Positions 34,417 through 42,641 of a stretch of DNA of 43,302 nt are shown piece by piece; position 1 is the first letter of the stretch, and the number at the start of each line of letters is the position of its first letter. The notes beneath the pieces are model-generated. The model did not search any database and had not been told where the DNA came from. It saw nothing but the letters and a program-made list of their open reading frames with translations. Source of the stretch: Brevinematales bacterium (GTDB lineage: Bacteria > Spirochaetota > Brevinematia > Brevinematales > Thermospiraceae); assembly GCA_026417555.1 (NCBI GenBank), contig JAOADA010000012.1, forward strand, positions 1-43,302, in the 5' to 3' direction. A program made the translations under genes and the position numbers.

Positions 34417-35837
34417 AACGTATCCTCCACCTTCTCATCGGGATAGGTCTTTTCCAGTACCTCTGGGCACAAAATACGCTAGAACCTCTTGTAGCAAGGG
34501 GAGAGCTTGTTTTTTATGTTCCCTCTCATACTTATCTTGTTGAAGGCCTCCGCTTTTTTTATACCCATTTCTATGGGGCTAACTTTAAACAAAAATGGGC
34601 TGAACTCTCCTCGCAGAGCCTGGCAAGTTATGGGGTGGACATTCTTGACGCAAAAAGCATAGCAAGTATTGGGATACATACCAATAGCCCTTTGGTTTTT
34701 GTTCACGTCTCAGAAAACAAAGGCTACCTTGCGCTCCCGGTGGCCAACAAGAAAACCTTAGAGGCCTACCTTAAAAAAAACCTTGCCCAAACAGCCTCCC
34801 GTTTTGTTTCTCATTACCTTCTCCTCTCGCAAAGTGAAGAAGTGTTTTCCTCTCTCTCAAATCAACTTATCACCAGCCAGGATTTTCTCCTCAGTGTCTC
34901 GAAACTTCCTGACGTGTGGAAAAACGGTTGGATCTGGTTTGAGAGTCGGTATCTCAGTAGTATTACACGGGGAACAGGGGTATCCGATAAGGTAAATCTC
35001 CCGACTGGTTTTGGCCTCATCAGTGTAGTTTTTGAACCAAAAATCCTTTCTTTTCGTGCGTACACAGCAGCTATTGATCCTAAGCAACAGGAGTTTCTGT
35101 ATCAATTGCAGCAGTTTGACAACACTCCCCGTTTTCATACCCTGGATTACGTGAGGGGAAATCCTCTTCTTGTGGCAAAGCTCTCTCTGAACCTTTCTCT
35201 TCTTTATAGATATTATCGAGCCGTGGATAGAATCGATATCATGGGGATAGCCGGTCTCCTTGCCTCTCTCAAAAAAGACTACGGAGTTGACATGGAGAGA
35301 GACTTCATCCACAATAGTGAGGGACGATGCTCCCTTGTGATTGACCGTTTTTCCAATGCCCAACCCTTGTATTATGGTTCTGTGGGTATCAAAAACCGTA
35401 CGCTTGCGCTTCATCTCATGGAATCCCTGAAAAACATGGTAGTACAAAAACAGGAGCCCCTGTATGCCTTCGAAATCTTCACCCTCCCCTTTTATCACTA
35501 CAAGATGAGTAACGGCTCCTTGTATTTTGGCATGGTAGAAAATGAGTTTTTCTTTGCCTCTGATAAAGAGCTTCTCGTCCAGTGCATCAAGGATATCTAT
35601 GAGAAAAAAAGTGGGATCTCTCTTCCGGCATTTTTCACAAATCCTCGCCAAAAAACAGGAATACAAGCAAAGATTGACATCCAAACCCTCCTTTCTACCC
35701 TCTCCCAAGATAACGGTATCCGTCTGGCAAGAGAATTTTTCATAGGAATGGAAAGTATGGAAATAGAGAGTTATCCGGACACCACAATGCCAGCTTATGG
35801 CTGGACAACAGAGGTGAGGGTAAAATTTTACAAATAA
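34413..35837 (+). CDS. exported protein of unknown function
   Basis: The 474-residue protein has a signal peptide (MKRILHLLIGIGLFQYLWA). The mature part mixes helices and strands, with repeated VARGELVFYVPS and FEIFTLPFYHYKMSNGSLYFG-like hydrophobic segments. It is somewhat like DUF3352-type exported proteins, but I cannot assign it. The start is GTG at 34413, overlapping the preceding stop by 4 nt, with TGAGGAGATCAT before it. A long antisense frame (34857-35840) is a shadow. Confidence 0.72.
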   Translation: MKRILHLLIGIGLFQYLWAQNTLEPLVARGELVFYVPSHTYLVEGLRFFYTHFYGANFKQKWAELSSQSLASYGVDILDAKSIASIGIHTNSPLVFVHVSENKGYLALPVANKKTLEAYLKKNLAQTASRFVSHYLLLSQSEEVFSSLSNQLITSQDFLLSVSKLPDVWKNGWIWFESRYLSSITRGTGVSDKVNLPTGFGLISVVFEPKILSFRAYTAAIDPKQQEFLYQLQQFDNTPRFHTLDYVRGNPLLVAKLSLNLSLLYRYYRAVDRIDIMGIAGLLASLKKDYGVDMERDFIHNSEGRCSLVIDRFSNAQPLYYGSVGIKNRTLALHLMESLKNMVVQKQEPLYAFEIFTLPFYHYKMSNGSLYFGMVENEFFFASDKELLVQCIKDIYEKKSGISLPAFFTNPRQKTGIQAKIDIQTLLSTLSQDNGIRLAREFFIGMESMEIESYPDTTMPAYGWTTEVRVKFYK

Positions 35838-35848
35838 CATGGGAAAAG

Positions 35849-35878
35849 TTGACAGGAAGGATTCGTTCCCATTATAAT
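35849..35878 (+). promoter_or_regulatory. consensus promoter of the tRNA-Gln/tRNA-Glu unit
   Basis: Perfect TTGACA (35849-35854), an 18-nt spacer and perfect TATAAT (35873-35878). The start point would be near 35885, only a few bases before tRNA-Gln. Confidence 0.88.
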
Positions 35879-35890
35879 ATATATCCTCAC

Positions 35891-35961
35891 TGGGGCGTCG
35901 TCTAATGGCAGGACGACAGACTCTGGATCTGTTTGTGAGGGTTCGAATCCTTCCGCCCCAG
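35891..35961 (+). tRNA. tRNA-Gln (CTG)
   Basis: The cloverleaf can be drawn by hand: acceptor TGGGGCG with CGCCCCA, a short D arm, anticodon stem ACAGA/TCTGT around loop CTCTGGA (anticodon CTG), and a T arm GAGGG-TTCGAAT-CCTTC with one G-U pair. The discriminator is G and CCA is not encoded. It reads CAG codons. The U1-A72 start pair and G73 are typical glutamine identity features. Confidence 0.93.
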
Positions 35962-35967
35962 AACGAT

Positions 35968-36042
35968 GGCCCTATCGTCTAGCCTGGTCTAGGACACCGC
36001 CCTCTCACGGCGGCGACTCGGGTTCAAATCCCGATAGGGCTA
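35968..36042 (+). tRNA. tRNA-Glu (CTC)
   Basis: Acceptor GGCCCTA pairs with TAGGGCT with a G1-U72 wobble. The anticodon stem CCGCC/GGCGG holds loop CTCTCAC (anticodon CTC). The T arm contains GGGTTCAAATCCC. The discriminator is A and CCA is not encoded. It reads GAG codons. It lies 6 nt after tRNA-Gln and is co-transcribed with it. Confidence 0.93.
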
Positions 36043-36044
36043 AG

Positions 36045-36070
36045 AGCGCCTGCAGATGCGGGCGCTTTTT
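36045..36070 (+). terminator. terminator of the tRNA unit
   Basis: AGCGCCTGC pairs with GCGGGCGCT (one G-U pair) around a very short loop, followed by a T-run to 36070. It starts 2 nt after tRNA-Glu. Confidence 0.85.
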
Positions 36071-36095
36071 GTTTTAAAGGGTTTTTCTTTTTTCT

Positions 36096-36124
36096 TTGAA
36101 AAAAATCTTTGCCCGCCTTACAAT
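36096..36124 (+). promoter_or_regulatory. promoter of the oxidoreductase-trpB-cNMP operon
   Basis: TTGAAA (36096-36101, five of six), a 17-nt spacer and TACAAT (36119-36124, five of six). It lies between the tRNA terminator and the start at 36153. Confidence 0.72.
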
Positions 36125-36152
36125 ACAGGCAAAGTGTTTTCTGGAGGAACTC

Positions 36153-37112
36153 ATGCTCAAGATAGGCATTGTGGGCACAGGACATATGGGAAAATACCAT
36201 ATCAACACACTCTCACTCATTCCAGGGATCAACTTCTGTGCCATCTGCGATATCAATGAAGCTGAAATAAAATCCCTCAGTCAAAAATACGGCGTCAAAG
36301 CCTATACGGATTATGATAGCTTTCTCCATGCTGTCGATGCTGTGATCATCGCTGTTCCAACCTATCTGCATTACAAGTATGCCTCCACAGCCCTCATGAA
36401 AGGAAAACATGTTCTCGTGGAAAAGCCTATCACCAAAACCCTCTACTTTGCCGAAAAACTTTTCAACCTCGCCGTGCAGAAAAAACTGGTTCTCCAAGTA
36501 GGGCATGTGGAACGTTTCAACGCCGCCGTACAAGAACTCACCAAGATTGTCCACACCCCTTATCTTATCCAGGCCCAGAGAATGGGACCCCAGAGCCGTA
36601 TCCGGGATGTCGGTGTGGTACTTGATCTCATGATCCATGACGTCGATATTGTGCTCTCCCTTGCCAGATCTCCGGTTGTCCATGTGGAAGCCTATGGGGA
36701 AAGGATATACTCCAATTTTGAAGATATTGCCACGGCTATTCTCTCTTTTGAGAATGGGGTAGTAGCTTCTATCACCGCGAGTCGGGTTACCCAGGCAAAA
36801 ATGCGGCATCTTGCTGTCTCCCAAAAGGATGCGTATGTGTTTCTCAACTATGACACTCAAGAAATCACCATCACCCGTCAACCACAAACCCAATACGAAG
36901 TAGCCAAGGAAGAACTCAAATACCGGCAAGAAAGCCTGGTTGAACGGGTTTTTGTTCACCGAGATAACGCTCTCAAACTCGAACAGCAACACTTCATTGA
37001 TTGTATCCTCAACAACCGCACTCCCCTCAAAACCCCCGAAGAAGATCTCGCTGCTCTGGATATCACCAAACAGATCACCGACAAAATCTACCGGCTCTGG
37101 AGAAGTCGATGA
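36153..37112 (+). CDS. Gfo/Idh/MocA family oxidoreductase
   Basis: The 319-residue protein starts [16 protein letters not shown], a Rossmann GxGxxG nucleotide-binding loop. VEKPITKT holds the conserved Lys of the EKP motif, and [15 protein letters not shown] begins the substrate-binding domain. Family members oxidise or reduce sugars or related compounds with NAD(P). The GHVERFN wording is typical of a subgroup whose substrate I cannot name. The ATG at 36153 follows CTGGAGGAACTC. The stop overlaps the trpB start as ATGA. Confidence 0.92.
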   Translation: MLKIGIVGTGHMGKYHINTLSLIPGINFCAICDINEAEIKSLSQKYGVKAYTDYDSFLHAVDAVIIAVPTYLHYKYASTALMKGKHVLVEKPITKTLYFAEKLFNLAVQKKLVLQVGHVERFNAAVQELTKIVHTPYLIQAQRMGPQSRIRDVGVVLDLMIHDVDIVLSLARSPVVHVEAYGERIYSNFEDIATAILSFENGVVASITASRVTQAKMRHLAVSQKDAYVFLNYDTQEITITRQPQTQYEVAKEELKYRQESLVERVFVHRDNALKLEQQHFIDCILNNRTPLKTPEEDLAALDITKQITDKIYRLWRSR

Positions 37113-38287
37113 AGGGGTATTTTGGCCAGTTTGGTGGCATCTTTGTCCCAGAATCCTTTACTCCCATTCTTGAAGAACTTGAAAAAGCCTACGAAGAAGC
37201 CAAGAGGGATCCAGAGTTTCAGAGAGAACTTCAGAATTATCTGAGGGATTATGTAGGGCGTCCTTCTCCCCTCTACTTTGCCCGTCGTATCTCTGAGGAT
37301 ATCGGATGCAAGGTTTATCTCAAGCGCGAAGATCTCAATCACACAGGAGCCCACAAGATCAACAATACCATTGGCCAGATTCTTCTTGCCAAACGAATGG
37401 GGAAAAAACGGATCATTGCCGAAACAGGGGCCGGTCAACATGGGGTGGCCACAGCCACCGTCTGTGCCATGATGGGCATGGAGTGTGAAATCTACATGGG
37501 AAAACTCGATGTGAAACGACAATTCTTAAATGTCCTGCGCATGGAGCTTCTTGGAGCCAAAGTTCATGCTGTCGAAGAGGGGAGCCAGACCCTCAAGGAT
37601 GCCATGAATGAGGCTTTTCGCGATTGGCTTGCCAATGTTCAGACAACCCACTATCTCATCGGAAGTGTTGCTGGGCCGCATCCCTATCCCACCATCGTAA
37701 GGGATTTTCAATCCATCATCGGCAAAGAAACCAAATCCCAAATCCTCGAAAAAGAGGGACGCCTCCCAAACTTCCTTATTGCCTGTGTGGGGGGAGGATC
37801 CAATGCTATGGGATTTTTCTTTCCTTTTCTTGAGGACAAGGAGGTTGGTCTCATTGGAGTAGAAGCAGGAGGAACTGGTACCGGAATAGGACAACATGCC
37901 GCTACCCTAAATTTTGGCATTCCTGGTGTCCTTCATGGAAGTAAAACCAAGGTACTTCTCGATAACTATGGACAGGTTCTGCCGGTACATTCTATCTCGG
38001 CTGGGTTGGATTATCCGGGGGTAGGTCCCGAGGTTGCCTATCTTCAGAGTATAGGAAGGCTCGAGGCAGCCTTTATCACTGATGACGAGGCTATGGATGG
38101 ACTCATCTACCTTTCCCGGTATGAAGGCATCATTCCCGCTCTGGAATCAAGCCACGCGATTGGGTATCTTCTCAAGAACAAGCAACGCTTCCACTCTTCC
38201 GATATTGTGATTATCAATGTGTCGGGAAGAGGAGACAAGGATATGACAACCGTCCATGACTACATCCAGAAAAAAGGAGGGCTCTAG
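37109..38287 (+). CDS. trpB: tryptophan synthase beta chain
   Basis: The 392-residue protein is a TrpB1-type beta subunit. It shows [10 protein letters not shown] at the start, the PLP lysine in [11 protein letters not shown] (Lys83), the catalytic Glu in AETGAGQHG (Glu105), the phosphate-binding GGGSNA, and a serine-rich end GRGDKDM. It joins indole and serine to make tryptophan, normally with TrpA. No trpA or other trp gene is next to it. The ATG at 37109 overlaps the oxidoreductase stop, with TCTGGAGAAG before it. Confidence 0.95.
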   Translation: MKGYFGQFGGIFVPESFTPILEELEKAYEEAKRDPEFQRELQNYLRDYVGRPSPLYFARRISEDIGCKVYLKREDLNHTGAHKINNTIGQILLAKRMGKKRIIAETGAGQHGVATATVCAMMGMECEIYMGKLDVKRQFLNVLRMELLGAKVHAVEEGSQTLKDAMNEAFRDWLANVQTTHYLIGSVAGPHPYPTIVRDFQSIIGKETKSQILEKEGRLPNFLIACVGGGSNAMGFFFPFLEDKEVGLIGVEAGGTGTGIGQHAATLNFGIPGVLHGSKTKVLLDNYGQVLPVHSISAGLDYPGVGPEVAYLQSIGRLEAAFITDDEAMDGLIYLSRYEGIIPALESSHAIGYLLKNKQRFHSSDIVIINVSGRGDKDMTTVHDYIQKKGGL

Positions 38288-38289
38288 CC

Positions 38290-39540
38290 TTGCCAGAGGC
38301 TTTTCAAACTGTCCTTCTCAAACAGGGAGTGGTCCCCATTGTTGAAGGCCAACCACCCCAAGATGTTTTTTATATCATCAAAGAAGGGAGAGTGAAACAA
38401 ACCAACAGTTTCATGTCTCATATTGCCCAAGAAAACAAAACTCTGGGAGTGGGCGATTTTTTTGGAGTAGTAGATTGTATGGCCCGCCGACCCAATCTTT
38501 ACACCATCGAGGCTCTTGAGGACACCACTCTCATTCAGATTCGCCGAGACCAGTTTGATCTTCTCATCCAACAAAATACCCCCATAGCCATGAAGATCCT
38601 CCGATTCTTTAGCCAGAAACTCCGTCTTTATGACAGTATCCTCACCCTTATCTCAGGCCAGAAACAGGTCACAGAAGACCCTTCTCATCTCTATGAGATA
38701 GCCCATTTTTACGAAACCAAAATGCGTGCCTACAAAGCAGCCGTATACGGATATGTTCGGTATGTTCAACAATGCCCCAACGGAACCAATGTCGCCAAAG
38801 CCAAAGAAGCTCTCCTCAAACTCTACAAAAACCATGGCAAAGCGATTGAATTCCACGAGCCTGATGTCAAGGATTTCTATGTCACCTTTGAAGACAAAGA
38901 AGTGATTTTTCTCGAACATGAAATTGGCAACAATCTCTACATCATTCAGAACGGGGAGGTAAAAATCCTCAAGGTTGTCAACAATCAGGAGATTCTCCTC
39001 AATGTGCTTCGCACAGGAGACATCTTTGGAGAAATGGCCATCCTCGAAAACAAACCCAGAAACGCCACCGCAATAGCCTCAGGCAAGGTACTTCTCATGT
39101 CCATTTCCCGAGAAAACTTTACCTCCCTCGTGGAAAAACATCCCCAAATTGCCACAAAAATCATCACTCTCCTTTCTGATAGGATATGGTTTCTCCAGCG
39201 ACATATTTTTAATATGATGATTACCGACTATGAGACCCGTCTCTATGATGCCCTCTATATTCAAGCCCTCAAAGCCAGGGTGGACATTGCCCCCAAGGTC
39301 CGCTATACCTTTTCCCTCACCTTTGAAGACCTCCTAAAATTCACCGCTCTCAATCACCCCGAAGGTTACCGTGCTCTCCAAACCATTCTTGCCAACAAGG
39401 CCATCTTTGACCTCGAAAACCAGAAAATCGTATGCAAAGACGTCTCTCTGTTGAAACGTCCCAAAAACCTCCTTCTTCGTTATCTTGATAGAGACCTTCA
39501 ACAAAAACTTGGTACCATGTTTTCCGAAAACAAAAACTAA
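38290..39540 (+). CDS. protein with two cyclic-nucleotide-binding domains
   Basis: The 416-residue protein has two cNMP-binding (CRP-like) domains. Domain 1 (about residues 10-110) has GDFFGVVDCMARRPNLYT in place of the usual phosphate-binding cassette and looks degenerate. Domain 2 (about 195-310) has GDIFGEMAILENKPRNATAI with the Glu and Arg expected to bind a cyclic nucleotide. A helical segment links them, and the C-terminal 100 residues resemble a diverged CRP-like winged helix. It may respond to cAMP made by the cyclase at 26598, by inference. The start is TTG at 38290, 2 nt after trpB; GGAGGG in the end of trpB, at good spacing, supports it. Confidence 0.88.
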   Translation: MPEAFQTVLLKQGVVPIVEGQPPQDVFYIIKEGRVKQTNSFMSHIAQENKTLGVGDFFGVVDCMARRPNLYTIEALEDTTLIQIRRDQFDLLIQQNTPIAMKILRFFSQKLRLYDSILTLISGQKQVTEDPSHLYEIAHFYETKMRAYKAAVYGYVRYVQQCPNGTNVAKAKEALLKLYKNHGKAIEFHEPDVKDFYVTFEDKEVIFLEHEIGNNLYIIQNGEVKILKVVNNQEILLNVLRTGDIFGEMAILENKPRNATAIASGKVLLMSISRENFTSLVEKHPQIATKIITLLSDRIWFLQRHIFNMMITDYETRLYDALYIQALKARVDIAPKVRYTFSLTFEDLLKFTALNHPEGYRALQTILANKAIFDLENQKIVCKDVSLLKRPKNLLLRYLDRDLQQKLGTMFSENKN

Positions 39541-39841
39541 TAATCCTTCCCACGCCATGCCCCCACAAGGCAACTCCTTTTCTCTGTGTACCCACCATCC
39601 CCCTTTTCTCAGGAACGAAAGCCTTGTGTGTCTTTTTGATTCAGAGATCCCAAGAAAAAGGAAGAAAAAGAATATTTTTGACACAAAAACAAAATAAAAA
39701 AATGCCTCAAAAAGATACATTTTCTTTCTTCTGTATCGAAAAAACCCAAAAAAACATGGATTTTTCCCCTACTTTTCTTGGGATTTTCTGGCACATTTTT
39801 TGCAAATATTTTTGTGAAAAAAAACAGAAAGGAGGTGGCCT
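39541..39841. other. long upstream region of the Hsp20 operon
   Basis: No credible gene is seen in these 301 nt. A perfect TTGACA occurs at 39678-39683, but no acceptable -10 box follows. GATACA (39714-39719) and TGTATC (39732-39737) form a 6-bp inverted repeat with a 12-nt gap that could be an operator. TTTCTG (39785-39790) can pair with CAGAAA (39825-39830) right beside the GGAGG of the first Hsp20 gene. No CIRCE element is seen. Confidence 0.45.
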
Positions 39842-40258
39842 ATGAAACTTGTCCGAAAAAACACCAATCCCTTCAGTTGGTTGGATGAGTTCTTCAAATC
39901 TGACTGGGTAACCTCGTTTGAGGATACCCCATGGTCGTTCAATGTCGACCTCGAAGAAACGGACAAAGCCTACATTGTCAAGGCTGATCTCCCAGGCATG
40001 GAAGAAAAGGATATCAAGGTCGAGTTGAACGACAATATTCTCACCATCAGTGGCTCCCGCACAGAAAAACGGGAGGAAAAAAACAAAAACTACCATCGTA
40101 TTGAGCGCTTCTCCGGAAGCTTTTGCCGCAGTATAGAACTTCCACGGGAAGTCGATGCCAACAAGGCAAAAGCAGAGTACCGAAAAGGTGTTCTCACGAT
40201 TGAACTCCCCAAAACAGGGGAATCCAAAACAAAAAAGATTGATGTAAAGATCTCATAA
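39842..40258 (+). CDS. Hsp20 small heat-shock protein 1
   Basis: The 138-residue protein has a short N-terminal arm and a full alpha-crystallin domain: WSFNVDLEETDKAYIVKADL, VELNDNILTISG and YRKGVLTIELPK. It is an ATP-independent chaperone that holds unfolding proteins. It is the most typical of the three tandem copies. The start follows AAAGGAGGTGGCCT. Confidence 0.94.
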   Translation: MKLVRKNTNPFSWLDEFFKSDWVTSFEDTPWSFNVDLEETDKAYIVKADLPGMEEKDIKVELNDNILTISGSRTEKREEKNKNYHRIERFSGSFCRSIELPREVDANKAKAEYRKGVLTIELPKTGESKTKKIDVKIS

Positions 40259-40268
40259 GGAGGGAGAT

Positions 40269-40682
40269 ATGATGAATCTCTTTTACGAACTCGAGAGAAT
40301 GAAACACCTGATGAATAGCCTCCTCGACACTCCCTTTTTCTGGGAGGAGGCAAGACAAAGTCGCCTCAGTTATGCCAACATCTACGAGAATGAAAATGGT
40401 TACATGATTCAGATGTTGGCTCCAGGTGTCAAGAAAGAAGGTGTAGAAATCCACTACGAAAACGAGGTATTGACTATCACCCTCAAAACTCCCGAAGAAG
40501 AGAAAAACGTTCAGTGGATTCGCCGGGAGAGACTCAAACCCATTGAGAGCCGAAGTTACCGTCTCTCGGCAGAAGTGGATCCAGCAAAGATAGAAGCCAA
40601 GCTTGTGGACGGTATCTTGCTCGTATTCTTGCCCAAACGAGAAAAGAAAGAACCCAAAAAGATCGAGGTCAAGGTAAAATAA
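40269..40682 (+). CDS. Hsp20 small heat-shock protein 2
   Basis: The 137-residue protein has an N-terminal helical arm (MMNLFYELERMKHLMNSLLD) and a diverged alpha-crystallin domain: SYANIYENENGYMIQMLAP, YENEVLTITL and LVDGILLVFLPK. It lies 10 nt after copy 1 with AAGGAGGGAGAT before the start. Divergence suggests a hetero-oligomer partner or different clients. Confidence 0.9.
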   Translation: MMNLFYELERMKHLMNSLLDTPFFWEEARQSRLSYANIYENENGYMIQMLAPGVKKEGVEIHYENEVLTITLKTPEEEKNVQWIRRERLKPIESRSYRLSAEVDPAKIEAKLVDGILLVFLPKREKKEPKKIEVKVK

Positions 40683-40692
40683 GGAGGGCCCT

Positions 40693-41028
40693 ATGGAAAA
40701 ACGCAAACTGATCCCTGCCACCGATATCTATGAAACCAAAGAGAGCTACGTTCTCCTCATGGAGATGCCGGGTATAGACAAGTCCACTCTCTCCGTCAAA
40801 GTAGACGACGATCGCCTGGTAATCGATGCTTCGACGGTAGAGGTAGGAAAAGAATGGAGGGCTATTGACACGGAGTTTGAATTGGGTGAGTACCATAGAG
40901 AATTCCGGATTGGCAACAAAGTCAACAAAGACAAGATTGAGGCTTCTTACCAGGATGGTATTCTCACCCTCACCCTCCACAAGGCAGAGGACTTCAAACC
41001 TCGCCAGATAGAGGTCAAAACAGCCTAA
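40693..41028 (+). CDS. Hsp20 small heat-shock protein 3 (no N-terminal arm)
   Basis: The 111-residue protein is almost only an alpha-crystallin domain: ATDIYETKESYVLLMEMPG, VKVDDDRLVIDA and YQDGILTLTLHK. It lacks the N-terminal arm that usually supports higher oligomers, and the C-terminal Ile-x-Ile motif is not obvious. It is the last gene of the three-gene operon and is followed by a terminator. GGAGGGCCCT precedes the ATG. Confidence 0.9.
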   Translation: MEKRKLIPATDIYETKESYVLLMEMPGIDKSTLSVKVDDDRLVIDASTVEVGKEWRAIDTEFELGEYHREFRIGNKVNKDKIEASYQDGILTLTLHKAEDFKPRQIEVKTA

Positions 41029-41040
41029 AACACCCCTGCA

Positions 41041-41070
41041 AGCCGCCGATGAGGCGGCTTTTCTTTTTTG
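41041..41070 (+). terminator. terminator of the Hsp20 operon
   Basis: AGCCGCC (41041-41047) pairs with GGCGGCT (41053-41059) around a 5-nt loop and is followed by TTTCTTTTTT. It starts 13 nt after the last Hsp20 stop. The hairpin shows that an ATG at 41049 is not a start codon. Confidence 0.92.
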
Positions 41071-41093
41071 TAAAAAATGCCGATACATACATC

Positions 41094-42053
41094 ATGTTTC
41101 GACGTCGATGGTTTTTAACACTCATGTGGTGTCTTGTGACTGTCCTCTTCTATGCGAGGGAGTATAGTGTACAGCCCGGAGATACTCTCATTGGTCTTGC
41201 CAAAAAAACGGGTGTCTCATCACTTTTTATTCGACGTCTGAATGAGCTCACCTCAGATACCCTCCGAGTGGGACAAAAGCTCATTCTCCCAGACGAAATC
41301 CAAGAATACACTGTTCAACAAGGAGATAGTCTTTTGGGTATTGCAAGACGTTTTTCAACTCCACTCTCGGCTATCATCCTCTGCAACCAACTTCCCCACG
41401 AAACCATTTATGTAGGACAGAAGCTCATCATCCCCCTTTTTTCGGAAAAGGACACCCAACCTCCCCCTCCCCCTCCCGCCTCAAAGCCCCTCATTCACAC
41501 GGTACGAGAAGGAGAAACCCTCTACAGTATCTCACGCCGTTATGGAGTTAGTGTCAATGATATCCTCACCTGGAATAAAAAGACATCCCCCACCCTCTTT
41601 GTAGGAGAAAAACTCCGCCTCTTTCCTATCACCCCTTCTCCCTCTTCTTCGCCTCCACTGGTTTCCTCACCACGTGGGGATATCACCTTTCCCATAGACA
41701 TATCCCTCATTGAAAATATCGAATCAACAACTCGAGGAATCAGAATCAAAGTGAGAGAAACCACCGCCCTGCGTTCCACAGCTCCCGGTACAGTAGAATA
41801 TACAGGTTGGCTCTATGGTTTTGGCAATGTCATCATCATCTCCCTCGGAGAAGAAAAACGACTCGTCTTTGGAGAACTCGAGAGCATCTCTGTGCGCAAA
41901 GGACAAAAAATCTCACCCGGTGAAGTCATAGCCATAGTTCAGGCAAACCAAGGATTTTACCTTGAGATACGAGACGGTACCACGGTCTTAGATCCGGTGA
42001 AATGGTACAAACTCCGTCTCGCTCAAAATCCCACTTCACCAGAGAATCTTTAA
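41094..42053 (+). CDS. LysM protein with degenerate LytM (M23) domain, NlpD/EnvC-like
   Basis: The 319-residue protein has a signal or anchor helix, then three LysM domains that bind peptidoglycan (about residues 23-65, 68-112 and 132-175; each has GDTL/GDSL/GETL and VGxKL). A Pro/Ser linker and a C-terminal M23-like domain follow. The metal ligands of active M23 peptidases are absent: the usual HG, YAHL and HLHFEI are replaced by LG, FGEL and FYLEI. Like NlpD and EnvC it is therefore probably an activator of cell-wall amidases, not a peptidase. No strong ribosome binding site is seen before the ATG at 41094. Confidence 0.88.
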   Translation: MFRRRWFLTLMWCLVTVLFYAREYSVQPGDTLIGLAKKTGVSSLFIRRLNELTSDTLRVGQKLILPDEIQEYTVQQGDSLLGIARRFSTPLSAIILCNQLPHETIYVGQKLIIPLFSEKDTQPPPPPPASKPLIHTVREGETLYSISRRYGVSVNDILTWNKKTSPTLFVGEKLRLFPITPSPSSSPPLVSSPRGDITFPIDISLIENIESTTRGIRIKVRETTALRSTAPGTVEYTGWLYGFGNVIIISLGEEKRLVFGELESISVRKGQKISPGEVIAIVQANQGFYLEIRDGTTVLDPVKWYKLRLAQNPTSPENL

Positions 42054-42121
42054 CCCCCCATCTCACGAACCCGTTTTCGAGAAACACCCCCAACATATCC
42101 CTGAAAAAGCCCCCTCATAAT

Positions 42122-42167
42122 ACTTCCCACTTTCCACGACCTCAATCCCACAATTGGCGGCTAAAAC
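42122..42167 (-). repeat. 46-nt direct repeat, left copy (contains a CRISPR repeat)
   Basis: The part at 42139-42167 is a CRISPR repeat whose 3' end on the minus strand reads GGGATTGAGGT instead of GGGATTTAAAG. The rest, 42122-42138, is two GTGGAAA/GTGGGAA-like heptads. The copy at 42654-42699 differs at one position. Confidence 0.88.
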
Positions 42168-42195
42168 AACACCGTCAAAACTCCAAAGTCTAACG

Positions 42196-42567
42196 TCACA
42201 AGCCCTCTTTCCTCATGAGATACTTTATCAATCCATAAATCACCTTGCTCACCTCTTCACAAGCAAAAATCAACTCCCGATGTTTCTCCACGCTGATATA
42301 CAAAAGATCATGCGCAATATGCAATAGCGACCTTAGCTCCCCACAACTCCCCTTCGCTATGTAGAGAAACTTCACAAATTCCCTGTCACTCCCCCTCTCA
42401 AAACCCTCCGCTATGTTCGACATGATAGATACAGATGCCCTCTGTATCTGATCCTTCAGGCCCAAATCATAACCATAACTCGTCTTAAACTCAAGTTTAT
42501 ACACCGCAATTGTTAAATCCCTCGCCAATTGCCAAGCCTTGATCTCTTCAAACCGTTTGATACTCAT
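42196..42567 (-). CDS. four-helix-bundle protein (23S rRNA intervening-sequence / S23 family)
   Basis: The 123-residue protein matches the four-helix-bundle family first seen as ORFs in 23S rRNA intervening sequences and related to the Avd protein of diversity-generating retroelements. Motifs are FEEIKAWQLARDLTIAVY, DQIQRASVSIMSNIAEGFER and EFVKFLYIAKGSCGELRSLL. Function is unknown; the family binds nucleic acid in some cases. The ATG at 42567 begins the usual family N-terminus (MSIKRFEEIKAW), but no good ribosome binding site precedes it. A longer in-frame reading to 42708 translates a CRISPR repeat and is rejected. The gene has the same orientation as the inferred CRISPR transcript and lies between two CRISPR repeats. 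Confidence 0.88.
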   Translation of the reverse strand: MSIKRFEEIKAWQLARDLTIAVYKLEFKTSYGYDLGLKDQIQRASVSIMSNIAEGFERGSDREFVKFLYIAKGSCGELRSLLHIAHDLLYISVEKHRELIFACEEVSKVIYGLIKYLMRKEGL

Positions 42568-42641
42568 ACTAAATTTTTCGACTGAACATCCCTCCCACTT
42601 TAAAAAACACCCATCACCACACACACACACCCTACTCCCCC

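Noticed and set aside
34857-35840. Long minus-strand frame of 327 codons
   Set aside because: It is antisense to the exported protein gene at 34413, which has a signal peptide and a coupled start; the antisense product has no recognisable domain.
36213-36992. Minus-strand frame of 259 codons
   Set aside because: It is the shadow of the Gfo/Idh oxidoreductase gene.
39541-39841. CIRCE element upstream of the Hsp20 genes
   Set aside because: No TTAGCACTC/GAGTGCTAA inverted repeat is found; only the unrelated GATACA/TGTATC repeat is seen.
41049-41093. Earlier ATG for the LysM protein
   Set aside because: That ATG is in the loop of the Hsp20 terminator hairpin, so it is unlikely to be translated.
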